Shown piece after piece: positions 24,641-33,441 of a stretch of 50,008 bases of DNA (the stretch's first letter is position 1; each line of letters begins with the position of its first letter). The translations under genes and the position numbers were made by a program. The notes under the pieces are model-generated. The model had not been told where the DNA came from. It saw nothing but the letters and a program-made list of their open reading frames with translations, and did no database searches. The DNA is from Brevundimonas sp. UBA5713 (lineage in GTDB: Bacteria > Pseudomonadota > Alphaproteobacteria > Caulobacterales > Caulobacteraceae): the NCBI RefSeq assembly GCF_002419815.1, contig NZ_DIGV01000043.1, positions 71,506 to 121,513 of the forward strand, given 5' to 3'.

Positions 24641-25554
24641 AGCGTTTTACGCGGCTCTTTTTTGCGCATCCGCATTAGGCCCTCTTGGGCGACCGAGGCG
24701 ACCAGCTTTCCGTCACGGGTGTAGAACTGGCCGCGATTGAGGCCTCTGGCACCACCGGCCCAAGGGCTGTCGGTGACGTAGAGTATCCAGTCATCGGCGG
24801 GCACCGGCTGGTGGAACCACAGGGCGTGGTCGAGGCTGGCGGACTGCAGGCCCGAGGTCATAAAGCTGATGCCGTGGGGCAGGGAGGCCGTGCCCAGCAA
24901 CGTCATGTCCGAGGCGTAGGCCAGTACAGCCTGATGCATGGCAGGATCATCCGGCAGGGGCGCGACTGTGCGAAACCACGAGGCATGACGCGGTGGTCTG
25001 GGGTTGCCGCCAAACGGTGAACGCGGCTGCACATGTCGAAACTCGACAGGCCGCGGACGCAGCAGGTGCCGCATGGCCCAGTCCGGCAGTTTGTCGACGC
25101 GCGCCTTCCAATAGTCGGTCTCGCTGATCAGCTCTTCGGGAGGCGGAACATCGGGCATGGTGTCCTGATGCTCCAGTCCGGCTTCCTCGGCCTGAAACGA
25201 CAGCAGCATGCTTAGGATCGGCACGCCGCGCTGGGAGGCGATCACACGGCGGGTGGCAAAGCTGCGGCCATCATGGTCGCGCGTCACCTGATAGATGATG
25301 GGCAGGCCCTCTTCGCCGGGGCGCATGAAATAGCAGTGCAGCGAGTGTGCGGGCCCCAGATCAACCGTTTGGCGCGCAGCCTGAAGCGCTTGCGCCACCA
25401 CCTGACCGCCGAATACGCGCCCCTTGCCGCCGGGCAGGGGCGCGCCTTGATACAAGCCGTCGTCCAGTGTCTCGACAATTAACAGGTCCACCAGACCTGC
25501 CGTCATCTCTTCGGGCGTACGCTCTTTGAACAGGGGGATAGGTCTATCGGCCAT
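24637..25554 (-). CDS. tesB: Acyl-CoA thioesterase II
   Basis: TesB hydrolyses acyl-CoA esters to free acid and CoA. The 305-residue protein has the double hotdog layout. The N-terminal hotdog shows GRVFGGQVVAQALQAA (45-60) and DHDGRSFATRRV (about 98-109); the second ends with a TSGLQSASLDHALWFH and YVTDSPWAGGARGLNRG block. The family length is about 285-290, so this is normal. Its start shares one base with the stop of the upstream acyl-CoA dehydrogenase (TGATG). It is the last gene of the fadB/J-acd-acd-tesB operon and may free CoA when acyl-CoA intermediates pile up. Confidence 0.93.
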   Translation of the reverse strand: MADRPIPLFKERTPEEMTAGLVDLLIVETLDDGLYQGAPLPGGKGRVFGGQVVAQALQAARQTVDLGPAHSLHCYFMRPGEEGLPIIYQVTRDHDGRSFATRRVIASQRGVPILSMLLSFQAEEAGLEHQDTMPDVPPPEELISETDYWKARVDKLPDWAMRHLLRPRPVEFRHVQPRSPFGGNPRPPRHASWFRTVAPLPDDPAMHQAVLAYASDMTLLGTASLPHGISFMTSGLQSASLDHALWFHQPVPADDWILYVTDSPWAGGARGLNRGQFYTRDGKLVASVAQEGLMRMRKKEPRKTL

Positions 25555-26666
25555 CAGTACCCCGCCTCGCGTGCCAACTGGTCGGCCAGATCGTCGGTGT
25601 GGCCGTAGAGCGTGGCCAGAACGCGCGCCCGCTTCATATAGAGGCCAATGTCGTGCTCGTCCGTCATGCCGATGCCACCATGCATTTGCACAGCTTCCTG
25701 CACGGCCAAGGTGGCGGCCAGACCGGCCTGAGCCTTGGCGATAATGGCGGCGGAGTGCGCCTTGGGGTCATCGGCATCCAGCAGTTGCTGGGCCTTCAGT
25801 GTGGCGGCATAGGCCACCTCGATTTCGGCATAGAGTGCCGCAGCGCGGTGCTGAAGCGCCTGGAATGTGCCGATCACGCGGTCGAACTGCACACGCTCTT
25901 GCAGATAGGCAACGGTGCGCTCGAACGCGGCGCGCGCAACGCCAACCAGCTCCGCTGCGGCTCCGGCCCGCATGTGGTCAAGGATCAGCGAGAGGATGTC
26001 TTCGGCAGCACCTGCTTGGCCGATGATATTGGTCGTGGGGACGTGTACCTGATCAAAGCTGACGTTGCTGACCCAGCTGCTATCGACCCAGCGCTCGGTG
26101 GCGAAGCTTATGCCGGCACTGTCGGTTTCGACTGCAACCAGGGTTACGCCTTCATTCGTACGGGCCGATACAATCAATAGATCCGCGGTGTGGCCGTGCA
26201 CGACCATGGATTTCGTGCCTGAAAGCACAAGGCCGCCATCGGATGCGGTGGCTGTGGCTTGGATATGGTCCGGTACGTGGCGGGTACCTTCATCGAGGGC
26301 CAGCGCCACGGTGGCTTCGCCAGTCAGCAGTTTTCCCGACCATTGGGCTTTCAGCTCGGCAGTGGCGTGTCGCAGCGCGATTGCTCCGCCGACCGACGTC
26401 CCCAGAAAAGGCGAGGGCGTCAGATTACGTCCTAGCTCTTCGAGAACGATCCCCGCCTCGACTGCGCCAAGGCCCAGCCCGTCATCCGGCAGCATGAGCC
26501 CCGGCAGGCCCATGTCGGTAAAGGCCTGCCACACGTCCTTGGACCAGCCTGCCGCGTCATTGGTGTCACGCAGGCCGCGCAGATGTGACACTGGCGCGAT
26601 GTCGGCCACCAGACCCCGCGCGGTATCGCGCAGCATCGATTGCTCTTCGTTCAGATAAAGTGGCAT
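25554..26666 (-). CDS. Acyl-CoA dehydrogenase, small (beta-like) subunit type
   Basis: This is a flavoprotein for alpha,beta-desaturation of acyl-CoA. The 370-residue protein shows acyl-CoA dehydrogenase architecture with an N-terminal helical domain and a divergent middle beta domain (VALALDEGTRHVPD at about 115-128). The C-terminal domain has FDRVIGTFQALQHRAAAL and QMHGGIGMTDEHDIGLYMKRARV. It is clearly paralogous to the protein at 46825-47931. Its partner is the longer dehydrogenase 10 bases upstream. Such long/short neighbours form alpha2beta2 enzymes in steroid side-chain degradation of actinobacteria. The start is the ATG at 26666; an in-frame ATG at 26711 overlaps the partner gene. Confidence 0.9.
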   Translation of the reverse strand: MPLYLNEEQSMLRDTARGLVADIAPVSHLRGLRDTNDAAGWSKDVWQAFTDMGLPGLMLPDDGLGLGAVEAGIVLEELGRNLTPSPFLGTSVGGAIALRHATAELKAQWSGKLLTGEATVALALDEGTRHVPDHIQATATASDGGLVLSGTKSMVVHGHTADLLIVSARTNEGVTLVAVETDSAGISFATERWVDSSWVSNVSFDQVHVPTTNIIGQAGAAEDILSLILDHMRAGAAAELVGVARAAFERTVAYLQERVQFDRVIGTFQALQHRAAALYAEIEVAYAATLKAQQLLDADDPKAHSAAIIAKAQAGLAATLAVQEAVQMHGGIGMTDEHDIGLYMKRARVLATLYGHTDDLADQLAREAGY

Positions 26667-26676
26667 GATCTCACTC

Positions 26677-27867
26677 TCAGGCGTCTGGAAGCGCCAGAAT
26701 GCGCTTGGCAATGATATTCAACTGCACCTCGGTGGTGCCGCCTTCGATGGAGTTGCCCTTGGTGCGAAGCCAGGCGCGGGGCACGGCACCGTGGCGCGAT
26801 CCCTCGGAATCCCACTCCAGCGCGTTCGAGCCGCCCACGTCCATGATTAGCTCATGGCGGGCCTTGTTCAGTTCCGTACCGTAATACTTCATCAGAGATG
26901 GCGTGGCCGGATGGCTGCGGCCCACCTTAAGCTCGTCGATAAAGCGTTCGGACTGGGCACGGAAAGCGGCGGCGCGGATTTCAAAAAGCGCAAGGCGGGC
27001 GCGCAGAACAGGGCTGTGCAGTTTGCCGCTGTCATCCAGACCAATCGCCTCGACAGCCTGTTGCGGCAGGGTTTTGGTGGCTCCGCCGCCCAGCCCCATG
27101 CCCGAGATCATCTCGCGCTCGTGGCCCAGCAGATATTTGGCGACGTCCCAGCCCTTGTTCAGTGTGCCGATCAGGTTTTCCTTGGGTACCTTCACATTGT
27201 CGAAGAAGGTCTCGCAGAAAGGCGAATAGCCGGAGATCAGCTGGATCGGGCGAGTGGTAACGCCCGGTGTTTCCATGTCGAACAGAACAAACGAAATGCC
27301 GTTATGCTTGCTGCTGGTGTCGGTGCGGACAAGACAGAAAATCCAGTCCGCCTTGTCGGCATAGGACGTCCAGACCTTCTGGCCGTTGACGATGAAATGG
27401 TCACCGGCATCTTCGGCGCGGGTGGCCAAGCTTGCCAAATCCGATCCGGCATTGGGCTCGGAATAGCCCTGACACCAGCGGACCTCGCCACGCACGATGG
27501 GCGGAAGAAAACGCAACTTCTGTTCTTCGGTGCCGAACTTCAAAAGTGCCGGACCCAGCATGGAAATGCCGAAGCTCTGCAGCGGATTGCGGCAGCGCAG
27601 GCGTGACATTTCCTCGCGCAGGATCTTGGTCTGGGGCGGGGTAAGCCCGCCACCGCCATATTGGGTGGGCCAATCAGGGGCCGTCCAGCCGCGCGCGGCC
27701 ATCCGGTCCATCCAGAGCTTTTGCTCGGGGTTGGAATAGACGGCCTTGCGACCGCCCCAGTTCACTTCCTCATCCGATTTCGCGGGCGTACGCATGGAGG
27801 GAGGACAGTTGTCCTCCAACCATTGGCGCGTCTCGCGACGGAAGGCTTCAAGATCGACAGCGCTCAT
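26677..27867 (-). CDS. Acyl-CoA dehydrogenase, large (alpha-like) subunit type
   Basis: The 396-residue protein has the long acyl-CoA dehydrogenase form of the FadE26/FadE28-like group: GWTAPDWPTQYGGGGL, RWCQGYSEPNAGSDLASL (FAD and substrate contact), NGQKVWTSYADKADW and a C-terminal EGGTTEVQLNIIAKRIL. It is closely similar along its length to the protein at 45599-46807. The start shares one base with the stop of the upstream bifunctional enzyme gene. It probably pairs with the 370-residue dehydrogenase that follows. The substrate is unknown; bulky or branched acyl-CoA esters are typical for the group. Confidence 0.92.
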   Translation of the reverse strand: MSAVDLEAFRRETRQWLEDNCPPSMRTPAKSDEEVNWGGRKAVYSNPEQKLWMDRMAARGWTAPDWPTQYGGGGLTPPQTKILREEMSRLRCRNPLQSFGISMLGPALLKFGTEEQKLRFLPPIVRGEVRWCQGYSEPNAGSDLASLATRAEDAGDHFIVNGQKVWTSYADKADWIFCLVRTDTSSKHNGISFVLFDMETPGVTTRPIQLISGYSPFCETFFDNVKVPKENLIGTLNKGWDVAKYLLGHEREMISGMGLGGGATKTLPQQAVEAIGLDDSGKLHSPVLRARLALFEIRAAAFRAQSERFIDELKVGRSHPATPSLMKYYGTELNKARHELIMDVGGSNALEWDSEGSRHGAVPRAWLRTKGNSIEGGTTEVQLNIIAKRILALPDA

Positions 27868-29921
27868 CAGTTGAACGTCTCGCCCGCGGCGGCCTTCTTG
27901 CGCAGCAGCGGCGATATGACGAAGTCCTTGCCCAGCTGTTCGGAATATTTCTCCAGACCGGCCAGAACCTTGTCCAGACCAACGCTGTCGGCCCAGAACA
28001 TCGGGCCGCCCGTGGCGATGGGCCAGCCATAGCCGTTCAGCCAGACCACATCGATGTCCGATGCGCGCTGGGCGATGCCTTCATCGAGGATTTTCGCACC
28101 CTCGTTGATCATGCTGTAGAGCAGGCGGTCGCGGATTTCCTCGTCACCGACCTGACGCGGGGTTTTGCCGGATTTGACGATGAACGCGTTGATGATTTCC
28201 TCGACTTCGGCCGATGGCGTGGCGCGGCGGTTCTCGTCGTAGTCATAATAGCCTTTGCCGGTCTTCTGGCCGCGACGGTCGCGCTCGCACAGCACATCGC
28301 GCACGTTCTCGCCCTTGGACTTTTCCTTGTTCCAGCCAAGATCCAGACCTGCCAGATCGTTCATCTGGAACGGACCCATGGGGAAGCCGAACTCGGTCAG
28401 CACGCGGTCGATATCCCACGGCTTGGCACCGTCCATCATCAGCTTCTGGGCCTCGCGCTGGCGCGGGGACAGCATGCGGTTGCCGATGAAGCCGGGGCAG
28501 ACGCCGGACACAACTGCGACCTTGCCGATCTTGCGCGACAGGGCCATGGCCGTGGCCAGCACACTATCGCTGGTCTTTGCACCCCGTACGATTTCCAGCA
28601 GGCGCATGACATTGGCGGGCGAGAAGAAGTGCAGGCCCAGCACGCTCTCGGGGCGGCTGGTCTCGGCGGCCATCTCGTCGATGTTCAGATAGGAGGTGTT
28701 GGAGGCCAGGATGGCACCGGCCTTCACCGTCTTGTCGAGGGTGCGGAACACCTCCTTCTTGACGTCCATGTTCTCGAACACGGCCTCGATCACCAGATCG
28801 CAGTCGGCCAGATCGTCGTAGGAGAGGGTGGGTGACAGCAGCGACATGGCCTTGTCGACCATCTCGTGGGTGATACGGCCACGGTCGGCCATGCGGCGAT
28901 AGTTTTTCTCGATCACGGCCAGACCACGATCCAGCGGGGCCTGATCGCGTTCCAGAATGGTGACCGGAATGCCGGCATTCAGGAAGTTCATGGCGATGCC
29001 ACCGCCCATGGTACCAGCGCCCAGAATGCCGACCTTTTTGATCGGGATGATCGGCGTGTCGGCGGCGAGGCCGTCGATCTTGTTGGCGGCGCGCTCGGCA
29101 AAGAAGTTGTGGCGCAGGGCCTTGGACTGACCGCCCATCAGCAGTTTGCCGAACAGTTCGCGCTCCTTGGCAATGCCCTCTTCAAAAGGCAGTTCGACTG
29201 CCGCCTTGACCGCCGCAACGCAGGCGACCGGCGCATCGAGACCGGCCAGTCGGCGGCCATGCTCTTTCTTGAAACGGTCGAAAACTTCTGGATCCTTGCG
29301 GGCGGCTTCCAGCTTGTCTTCACGCTCAGACGTGCGTGGATGGGTATCGCGACCAGCGACTTCGCGCGCAAAGGCAATGGCATCGGCGACCAATGTGTCC
29401 TCACTTGCGATTTTGTCGACAAGGCCGAGCCCTTCGGCTTTTTTGGCGTTGATCGGATCACCGCTGACGATCATCGGCAGGGCGGCTTCGACGCCGATGA
29501 CGCGCGGCAGGCGCTGTGTACCGCCTGCGCCCGGCAAGATGCCCAGCTTGACTTCCGGCAGGCCCAGTTTGGCTGACGGCGCGGCCACACGGTAGTGCGC
29601 GCCCAGGGCCAGTTCCAGACCGCCGCCAAAGGCCGTGCCATGGATGGCAGCGACAACCGGCTTGGCTGAGGCTTCCAGCCGGTCGATCAGGACGGGCAGA
29701 GGCACTCTGCCCACGCCGCCACCGCCAAACTCGGTAATGTCGGCCCCGCCGGAAAAGCCGCGACCTTCGCCATGGATGACGACGGCCTTGACGGCATCAT
29801 TGGTGGCGGCGTCTTCGATGGCCTTGGCCAGCCCGTCGCGCACCCCTTTGCCCAGCGCATTCACCGGCGGGTTTTTGAGCGTGATGACGAGGATGTCGCC
29901 GTCGATGTGTGTGTCCAGCAT
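27867..29921 (-). CDS. fadJ: Bifunctional enoyl-CoA hydratase/3-hydroxyacyl-CoA dehydrogenase
   Basis: The enzyme carries out hydration and NAD-linked oxidation in beta-oxidation. The 684-residue chain has an N-terminal crotonase domain with oxyanion loops GFSGGADITEF (55-65) and FGGGLELALGAHYR. The catalytic glutamates are Glu103 and Glu123 (LPEVKLGILPGAGGTQRLPR). A 3-hydroxyacyl-CoA dehydrogenase domain follows, with NAD fold GILGAGTMGGGIAMNFL at about 298-314 and LGLHFFSPANVMRLLEIV. GGAG six bases before the ATG at 29921 decides the start over two upstream ATGs. It begins the minus-strand operon ending in tesB. A thiolase lies at 39468-40640. FadB and FadJ cannot be told apart by eye. Confidence 0.93.
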   Translation of the reverse strand: MLDTHIDGDILVITLKNPPVNALGKGVRDGLAKAIEDAATNDAVKAVVIHGEGRGFSGGADITEFGGGGVGRVPLPVLIDRLEASAKPVVAAIHGTAFGGGLELALGAHYRVAAPSAKLGLPEVKLGILPGAGGTQRLPRVIGVEAALPMIVSGDPINAKKAEGLGLVDKIASEDTLVADAIAFAREVAGRDTHPRTSEREDKLEAARKDPEVFDRFKKEHGRRLAGLDAPVACVAAVKAAVELPFEEGIAKERELFGKLLMGGQSKALRHNFFAERAANKIDGLAADTPIIPIKKVGILGAGTMGGGIAMNFLNAGIPVTILERDQAPLDRGLAVIEKNYRRMADRGRITHEMVDKAMSLLSPTLSYDDLADCDLVIEAVFENMDVKKEVFRTLDKTVKAGAILASNTSYLNIDEMAAETSRPESVLGLHFFSPANVMRLLEIVRGAKTSDSVLATAMALSRKIGKVAVVSGVCPGFIGNRMLSPRQREAQKLMMDGAKPWDIDRVLTEFGFPMGPFQMNDLAGLDLGWNKEKSKGENVRDVLCERDRRGQKTGKGYYDYDENRRATPSAEVEEIINAFIVKSGKTPRQVGDEEIRDRLLYSMINEGAKILDEGIAQRASDIDVVWLNGYGWPIATGGPMFWADSVGLDKVLAGLEKYSEQLGKDFVISPLLRKKAAAGETFN

Positions 29922-30113
29922 TGGGAGCTCCGAGAAAGTCATATCGCTGTCGCGCATTTACGTACCCATTATTCGAAACAGCAAACCGAAGAATGTCAAT
30001 GGGTGTGCGTATCGATGATATTTTGGCTTTATAAGGCAGTTATTTCGCGTTAGCTTGGCTGAAAGTGTCTGCGCCACAGGTTCAAAAAAGCAGACCGAAA
30101 ACGGGAGAAAGTC
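29922..30113. promoter_or_regulatory. Divergent control region, fadJ-type operon and acyl-CoA ligase gene
   Basis: The 192-base gap is more AT-rich than its surroundings. It contains a 7-base inverted repeat ACCCATT/AATGGGT (29964-29970 and 29998-30004) and two ACCGAA half-sites (29985-29990 and about 30093-30098) resembling those before the tandem TetR gene. It should carry two divergent promoters, but no clear boxes were assigned. Confidence 0.35.
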
Positions 30114-31850
30114 GTGATTCGTCAGCCAATCTCGTCCCTGCAAGTCGAGCCGGCCGCGTGGCCGGTTGCGTCGCTCGCAGACATTGAAAAGGTGCTTACC
30201 GCGCCGGGGCAGCGGTTCGAGATCGAGACGGTGACCGTCAATGGCGTCCCGACCAAAAGCTGGAAGAATGCCCCGCCGACGACCAATCATCTGCTGGCCG
30301 TGGCGCGGGAGCATGGCCAAGCCGAATTCGTCTATTACGAAGGCGAGCGGCTGACCTACACGGGGTTTTACCGCGCGACAGCGGCTCTCAGCCATTGGCT
30401 GGTGGCTCAGGGCGTTCGCAAGGGAGACCGCGTGGCTCTGGCCATGGTGAACCTGCCCGAATGGCCTGTGATCTTTTTTGCGGCGGCAGCGTGCGGGGCG
30501 ATCATTGTGCCGCTCAATGCATGGTGGACGGCGCAAGAGCTGCGCTATGGGCTGTCGGATTCAGGGGCCAAGATCGTGTTTGCCGACGGCGACCGGATGT
30601 CCCGTATTGCGTCTGTGCTGCCAGAGGTCACAAGTATCGAGCGCGCTGTCGTATCGCGCCCGACGTCTGATGCGACGGACGCCATCGCCCTGGACAGCAT
30701 TTTGGGCGCAGTGGACACGTGGTCCGATCTGCCGGACCAGCCACTGCCGGACGTCGAGATCCAACCGGACGATCCGCTCACGATCTTCTACACCTCGGGC
30801 ACAACAGGGGCACCGAAGGGGGCGTTGGGGTCCCATCGCAATGCGCTGAGCAACACCTTTTCAGGGGCCTATTCGGCGATGCGATCGGTGCTGCGACGCG
30901 GCGACACGCCGCCGGAGCCCAAGCCCAGACGCTCGTTGACGGTAATTCCGTTGTTCCACGTCACGGCCTGCAATGCGGGCTTGCTGGGAACTATTCTGTC
31001 AGGGTCGTCTCTGGTGTTCATGCGAAAATGGGACGCGCTGGAAGCCTTTGCCTTGATCGAGAAAGAAAGGATCACAGCGGCGGGAGGTGTGCCGACGATT
31101 GCATGGCAGTTGCTGGAGCATCCCGAGCGACATCGCTTCGATCTGAGCAGTCTGGACAGTATCGGCTATGGCGGCGCACCTGCGGCACCCGAGCTGGTGA
31201 AGCGGATATACGAGGAGTTCGGTGCCATGCCCAACTCTGGCTGGGGCATGACGGAGACCTCGGCGACGGTGACGCATCACGGGTCAGAAGACTATCTGAA
31301 CCGCCCCGACAGCTGCGGCCCCGCTGTGCCGGTGTCCGACCTGAAGATCATGCGTGATAACGGGGTGACCGAATGTGCGGTGGGAGAGGTCGGTGAGCTA
31401 TGGGCGCGTGGCCCCCAAATCGTTCTGGGCTATTGGAACAAGCCCGAGGCCACGGCTGAAACCTTTGTCGATGGCTGGGTCCGGACGGGTGATCTGGCGC
31501 GGCTGGACGAAGAAGGCTTTTGCTACATCGTCGACCGCGCCAAGGACGTGATTATCCGTGGCGGCGAGAACATCTATTCATCAGAGGTCGAAAACGTCCT
31601 CTACGAGCATCCGTCGGTGACGGATGCCGCCGTGATTGGCCGTCCGCACAAGGTGCTGGGCGAGGAGCCGGTGGCCGTGGTGCATCTGGCACCGGGGGAA
31701 AGCGCTAGCGAGGCCGAGCTGCAAGACTGGGTGAAGGCGCGACTGGCCATCTTCAAGACGCCGGTGAGCATCCGTTTCGTTCAGGAGACCTTGCCGCGCA
31801 ATGCCAACGGCAAGATCCTGAAGAAAGACCTGAAGAGCTTGTTCGAATAA
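30114..31850 (+). CDS. Fatty-acid/carboxylate-CoA ligase (ANL superfamily)
   Basis: The enzyme activates a carboxylic acid to its CoA ester through an acyl-AMP. The 578-residue protein has the AMP loop FYTSGTTGAPKGALGSHR (about 231-248) and the NSGWGMTETSA motif. The A8 hinge is VDRAKDVIIRGGENIYSSEVE, and the catalytic lysine is in NANGKILKKDLKSLF at the C-terminus. It begins with GTG preceded by GGGAG at 7 bases, while no suitable ATG is nearby. It diverges from the fadJ-type operon, so activation and beta-oxidation share a control region. The next gene converges with it. Confidence 0.92.
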   Translation: MIRQPISSLQVEPAAWPVASLADIEKVLTAPGQRFEIETVTVNGVPTKSWKNAPPTTNHLLAVAREHGQAEFVYYEGERLTYTGFYRATAALSHWLVAQGVRKGDRVALAMVNLPEWPVIFFAAAACGAIIVPLNAWWTAQELRYGLSDSGAKIVFADGDRMSRIASVLPEVTSIERAVVSRPTSDATDAIALDSILGAVDTWSDLPDQPLPDVEIQPDDPLTIFYTSGTTGAPKGALGSHRNALSNTFSGAYSAMRSVLRRGDTPPEPKPRRSLTVIPLFHVTACNAGLLGTILSGSSLVFMRKWDALEAFALIEKERITAAGGVPTIAWQLLEHPERHRFDLSSLDSIGYGGAPAAPELVKRIYEEFGAMPNSGWGMTETSATVTHHGSEDYLNRPDSCGPAVPVSDLKIMRDNGVTECAVGEVGELWARGPQIVLGYWNKPEATAETFVDGWVRTGDLARLDEEGFCYIVDRAKDVIIRGGENIYSSEVENVLYEHPSVTDAAVIGRPHKVLGEEPVAVVHLAPGESASEAELQDWVKARLAIFKTPVSIRFVQETLPRNANGKILKKDLKSLFE

Positions 31851-31851
31851 G

Positions 31852-32631
31852 TCAGGTGAAAAGGGCGACGCTCTGGATAGCGCTGGCGACCGGAAGGCCG
31901 TCGGCGTTCCAGATCGTCATGCTTTGACTGCTGCACCCCTGTTGGGCCTGATCGGCGCGCGAACGCAGTAACCACCAGCCGTCGCGTGTGGTCAGGTCAT
32001 TCGTGAGTACGTTCAGGGTCCAGTTCATCGAACTGACCGGACCTTTTTCAGTCATCAGCCCCATGGCCGCTGGCGGCAGGGCGTCGCCGATTACCATCAG
32101 TTCGGCCTCGGATGGTGCCTCTCCACGATCGGCAAGGCGGGTCCAGCGAAGGAGGTCCGACGGCTCGGCGGTCGCGTTCTGTGGTCGGGCGTGAAGATAC
32201 TCGAACTGCCCCGTAAAATGCGGTCCCGGCGTGCGCTTGAAGGCCGGTACCGACGCGACGGGATCAACGGTTTCCGGTGGGGGAAGATCGCAAAAATCGA
32301 TATGAGAGGGGCGTGCTTTCATAAATACAAAAGTGGCGCGCAGGCCCAGACCGTTTGCGTCTGACACATCCACGCCCACATAGGCCGAGGACTTTCCACG
32401 CCGCAGAATTTCAGCCCGCGCGGTCACGGGCCCCGACAGTGGACCGATGAACGCTATCTGCGCCGAGCGCAGCGGGGGCGCGTCCTCGGTTGCACGATGC
32501 GCGGCCGTTAGGGCGATGGCGGCGCTGAGGCCGCCATACGCTGTGCGGCCCTGCATCCAATTTTCCGGAATGTGGCTATGATACAGCCCGCCGTCCTCGG
32601 TCATGCTGCGTATGAAATCACCGAAACTCAT
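31852..32631 (-). CDS. TesB-like acyl-CoA thioesterase family protein
   Basis: The 259-residue protein has the double hotdog shape of the TesB-like/4HBT_3 group: NWMQGRTAYGGLSAAIALTAA at about 25-45, a middle LRSAQIAFIGPLSGPV strand, and C-terminal DLTTRDGWWLLRSRADQAQQGCSSQSM. The start MSFGDF follows the SDR stop by 8 bases, so it is in an operon with the SDR. The upstream open frame overlaps SDR coding sequence and is rejected. The substrate is not predicted. Confidence 0.85.
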   Translation of the reverse strand: MSFGDFIRSMTEDGGLYHSHIPENWMQGRTAYGGLSAAIALTAAHRATEDAPPLRSAQIAFIGPLSGPVTARAEILRRGKSSAYVGVDVSDANGLGLRATFVFMKARPSHIDFCDLPPPETVDPVASVPAFKRTPGPHFTGQFEYLHARPQNATAEPSDLLRWTRLADRGEAPSEAELMVIGDALPPAAMGLMTEKGPVSSMNWTLNVLTNDLTTRDGWWLLRSRADQAQQGCSSQSMTIWNADGLPVASAIQSVALFT

Positions 32632-32639
32632 GCCGGACC

Positions 32640-33401
32640 TCAGATCGTAGAGCCGCCATCGACCACGATGGTCTGGCCGTTCACATAGGAAGCGGCGGGC
32701 GAAGCGAGGAATACGGCAGCACCTGCGATTTCCTCGGCTTCGCCAATGCGGCGCATGGGGTGGCTGGCATTGAAGCGGCGTTCGGCCTCGGGATTGTCCC
32801 ACAGGGCCTTGGCAAAGTCGGTGCGGATCAGGCCCGGCGCGATGCAGTTAATCCGGACATTGTGCGGGCCCAGCTCGACCGCCAGATTGCGCGCCAACTG
32901 CATATCTGCGGCTTTCGACACATTATAGGCACCGATAGTGGTCGATCCACGCAAACCGCCAATGGACGAGATGATGATGATTGCGCCGTCCTTGCGCTCG
33001 ATCATCTCGTCGGCCACCAGTTGCGACAGCCAGTGGTTGGCCAGCACATTGTTGTCCATGATCTTGCGGAAGGCGTCGTCGGAGATGGTCTTCAGCGATC
33101 CGTAATGCGGGTTGGACGCGGCATTACAGACCATGATGTCCACCTTGCCAAAGGTCTCGCGGGCCTTGGCGATCAGACCCTCCAGTTCCTCCTTGCGCGA
33201 CAGGCTGGCGGCGACCGCCAGGGCGGCGCCGGGGTGTTTGGCATTGATTTCAGCCGCCACCGCGTCGCAGGCGTCCTGATTGCGGCTGGAGATAACGACC
33301 TTGGCACCGTGGTCTGCCATGGCCTCGGCAATCGCCTTGCCAATGCCCCGCGACGAGCCGGTGATAACGGCCACCTTGCCGGACAGATCGAACAGTTTCA
33401 T
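32640..33401 (-). CDS. Short-chain dehydrogenase/reductase
   Basis: The 253-residue classical SDR has the cofactor motif TGSSRGIGKAIAEAM at about 14-28 and NAAS at about 91-94. The catalytic Ser-Tyr-Lys is in ISSIGG...AYNVSKAA, and the C-terminus is YVNGQTIVVDGG. A 3-hydroxyacyl-CoA or hydroxysteroid dehydrogenase role fits the neighbourhood but is not specified by sequence. The ATG at 33401 is chosen; 74 upstream codons would overlap the acyl-CoA dehydrogenase gene. It lies 40 bases after that gene and 8 before the thioesterase, one operon. Confidence 0.92.
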   Translation of the reverse strand: MKLFDLSGKVAVITGSSRGIGKAIAEAMADHGAKVVISSRNQDACDAVAAEINAKHPGAALAVAASLSRKEELEGLIAKARETFGKVDIMVCNAASNPHYGSLKTISDDAFRKIMDNNVLANHWLSQLVADEMIERKDGAIIIISSIGGLRGSTTIGAYNVSKAADMQLARNLAVELGPHNVRINCIAPGLIRTDFAKALWDNPEAERRFNASHPMRRIGEAEEIAGAAVFLASPAASYVNGQTIVVDGGSTI

Positions 33402-33441
33402 GCGCGTTTCCCCTGATATGTTTTGATTGGCTTCGTGTGGC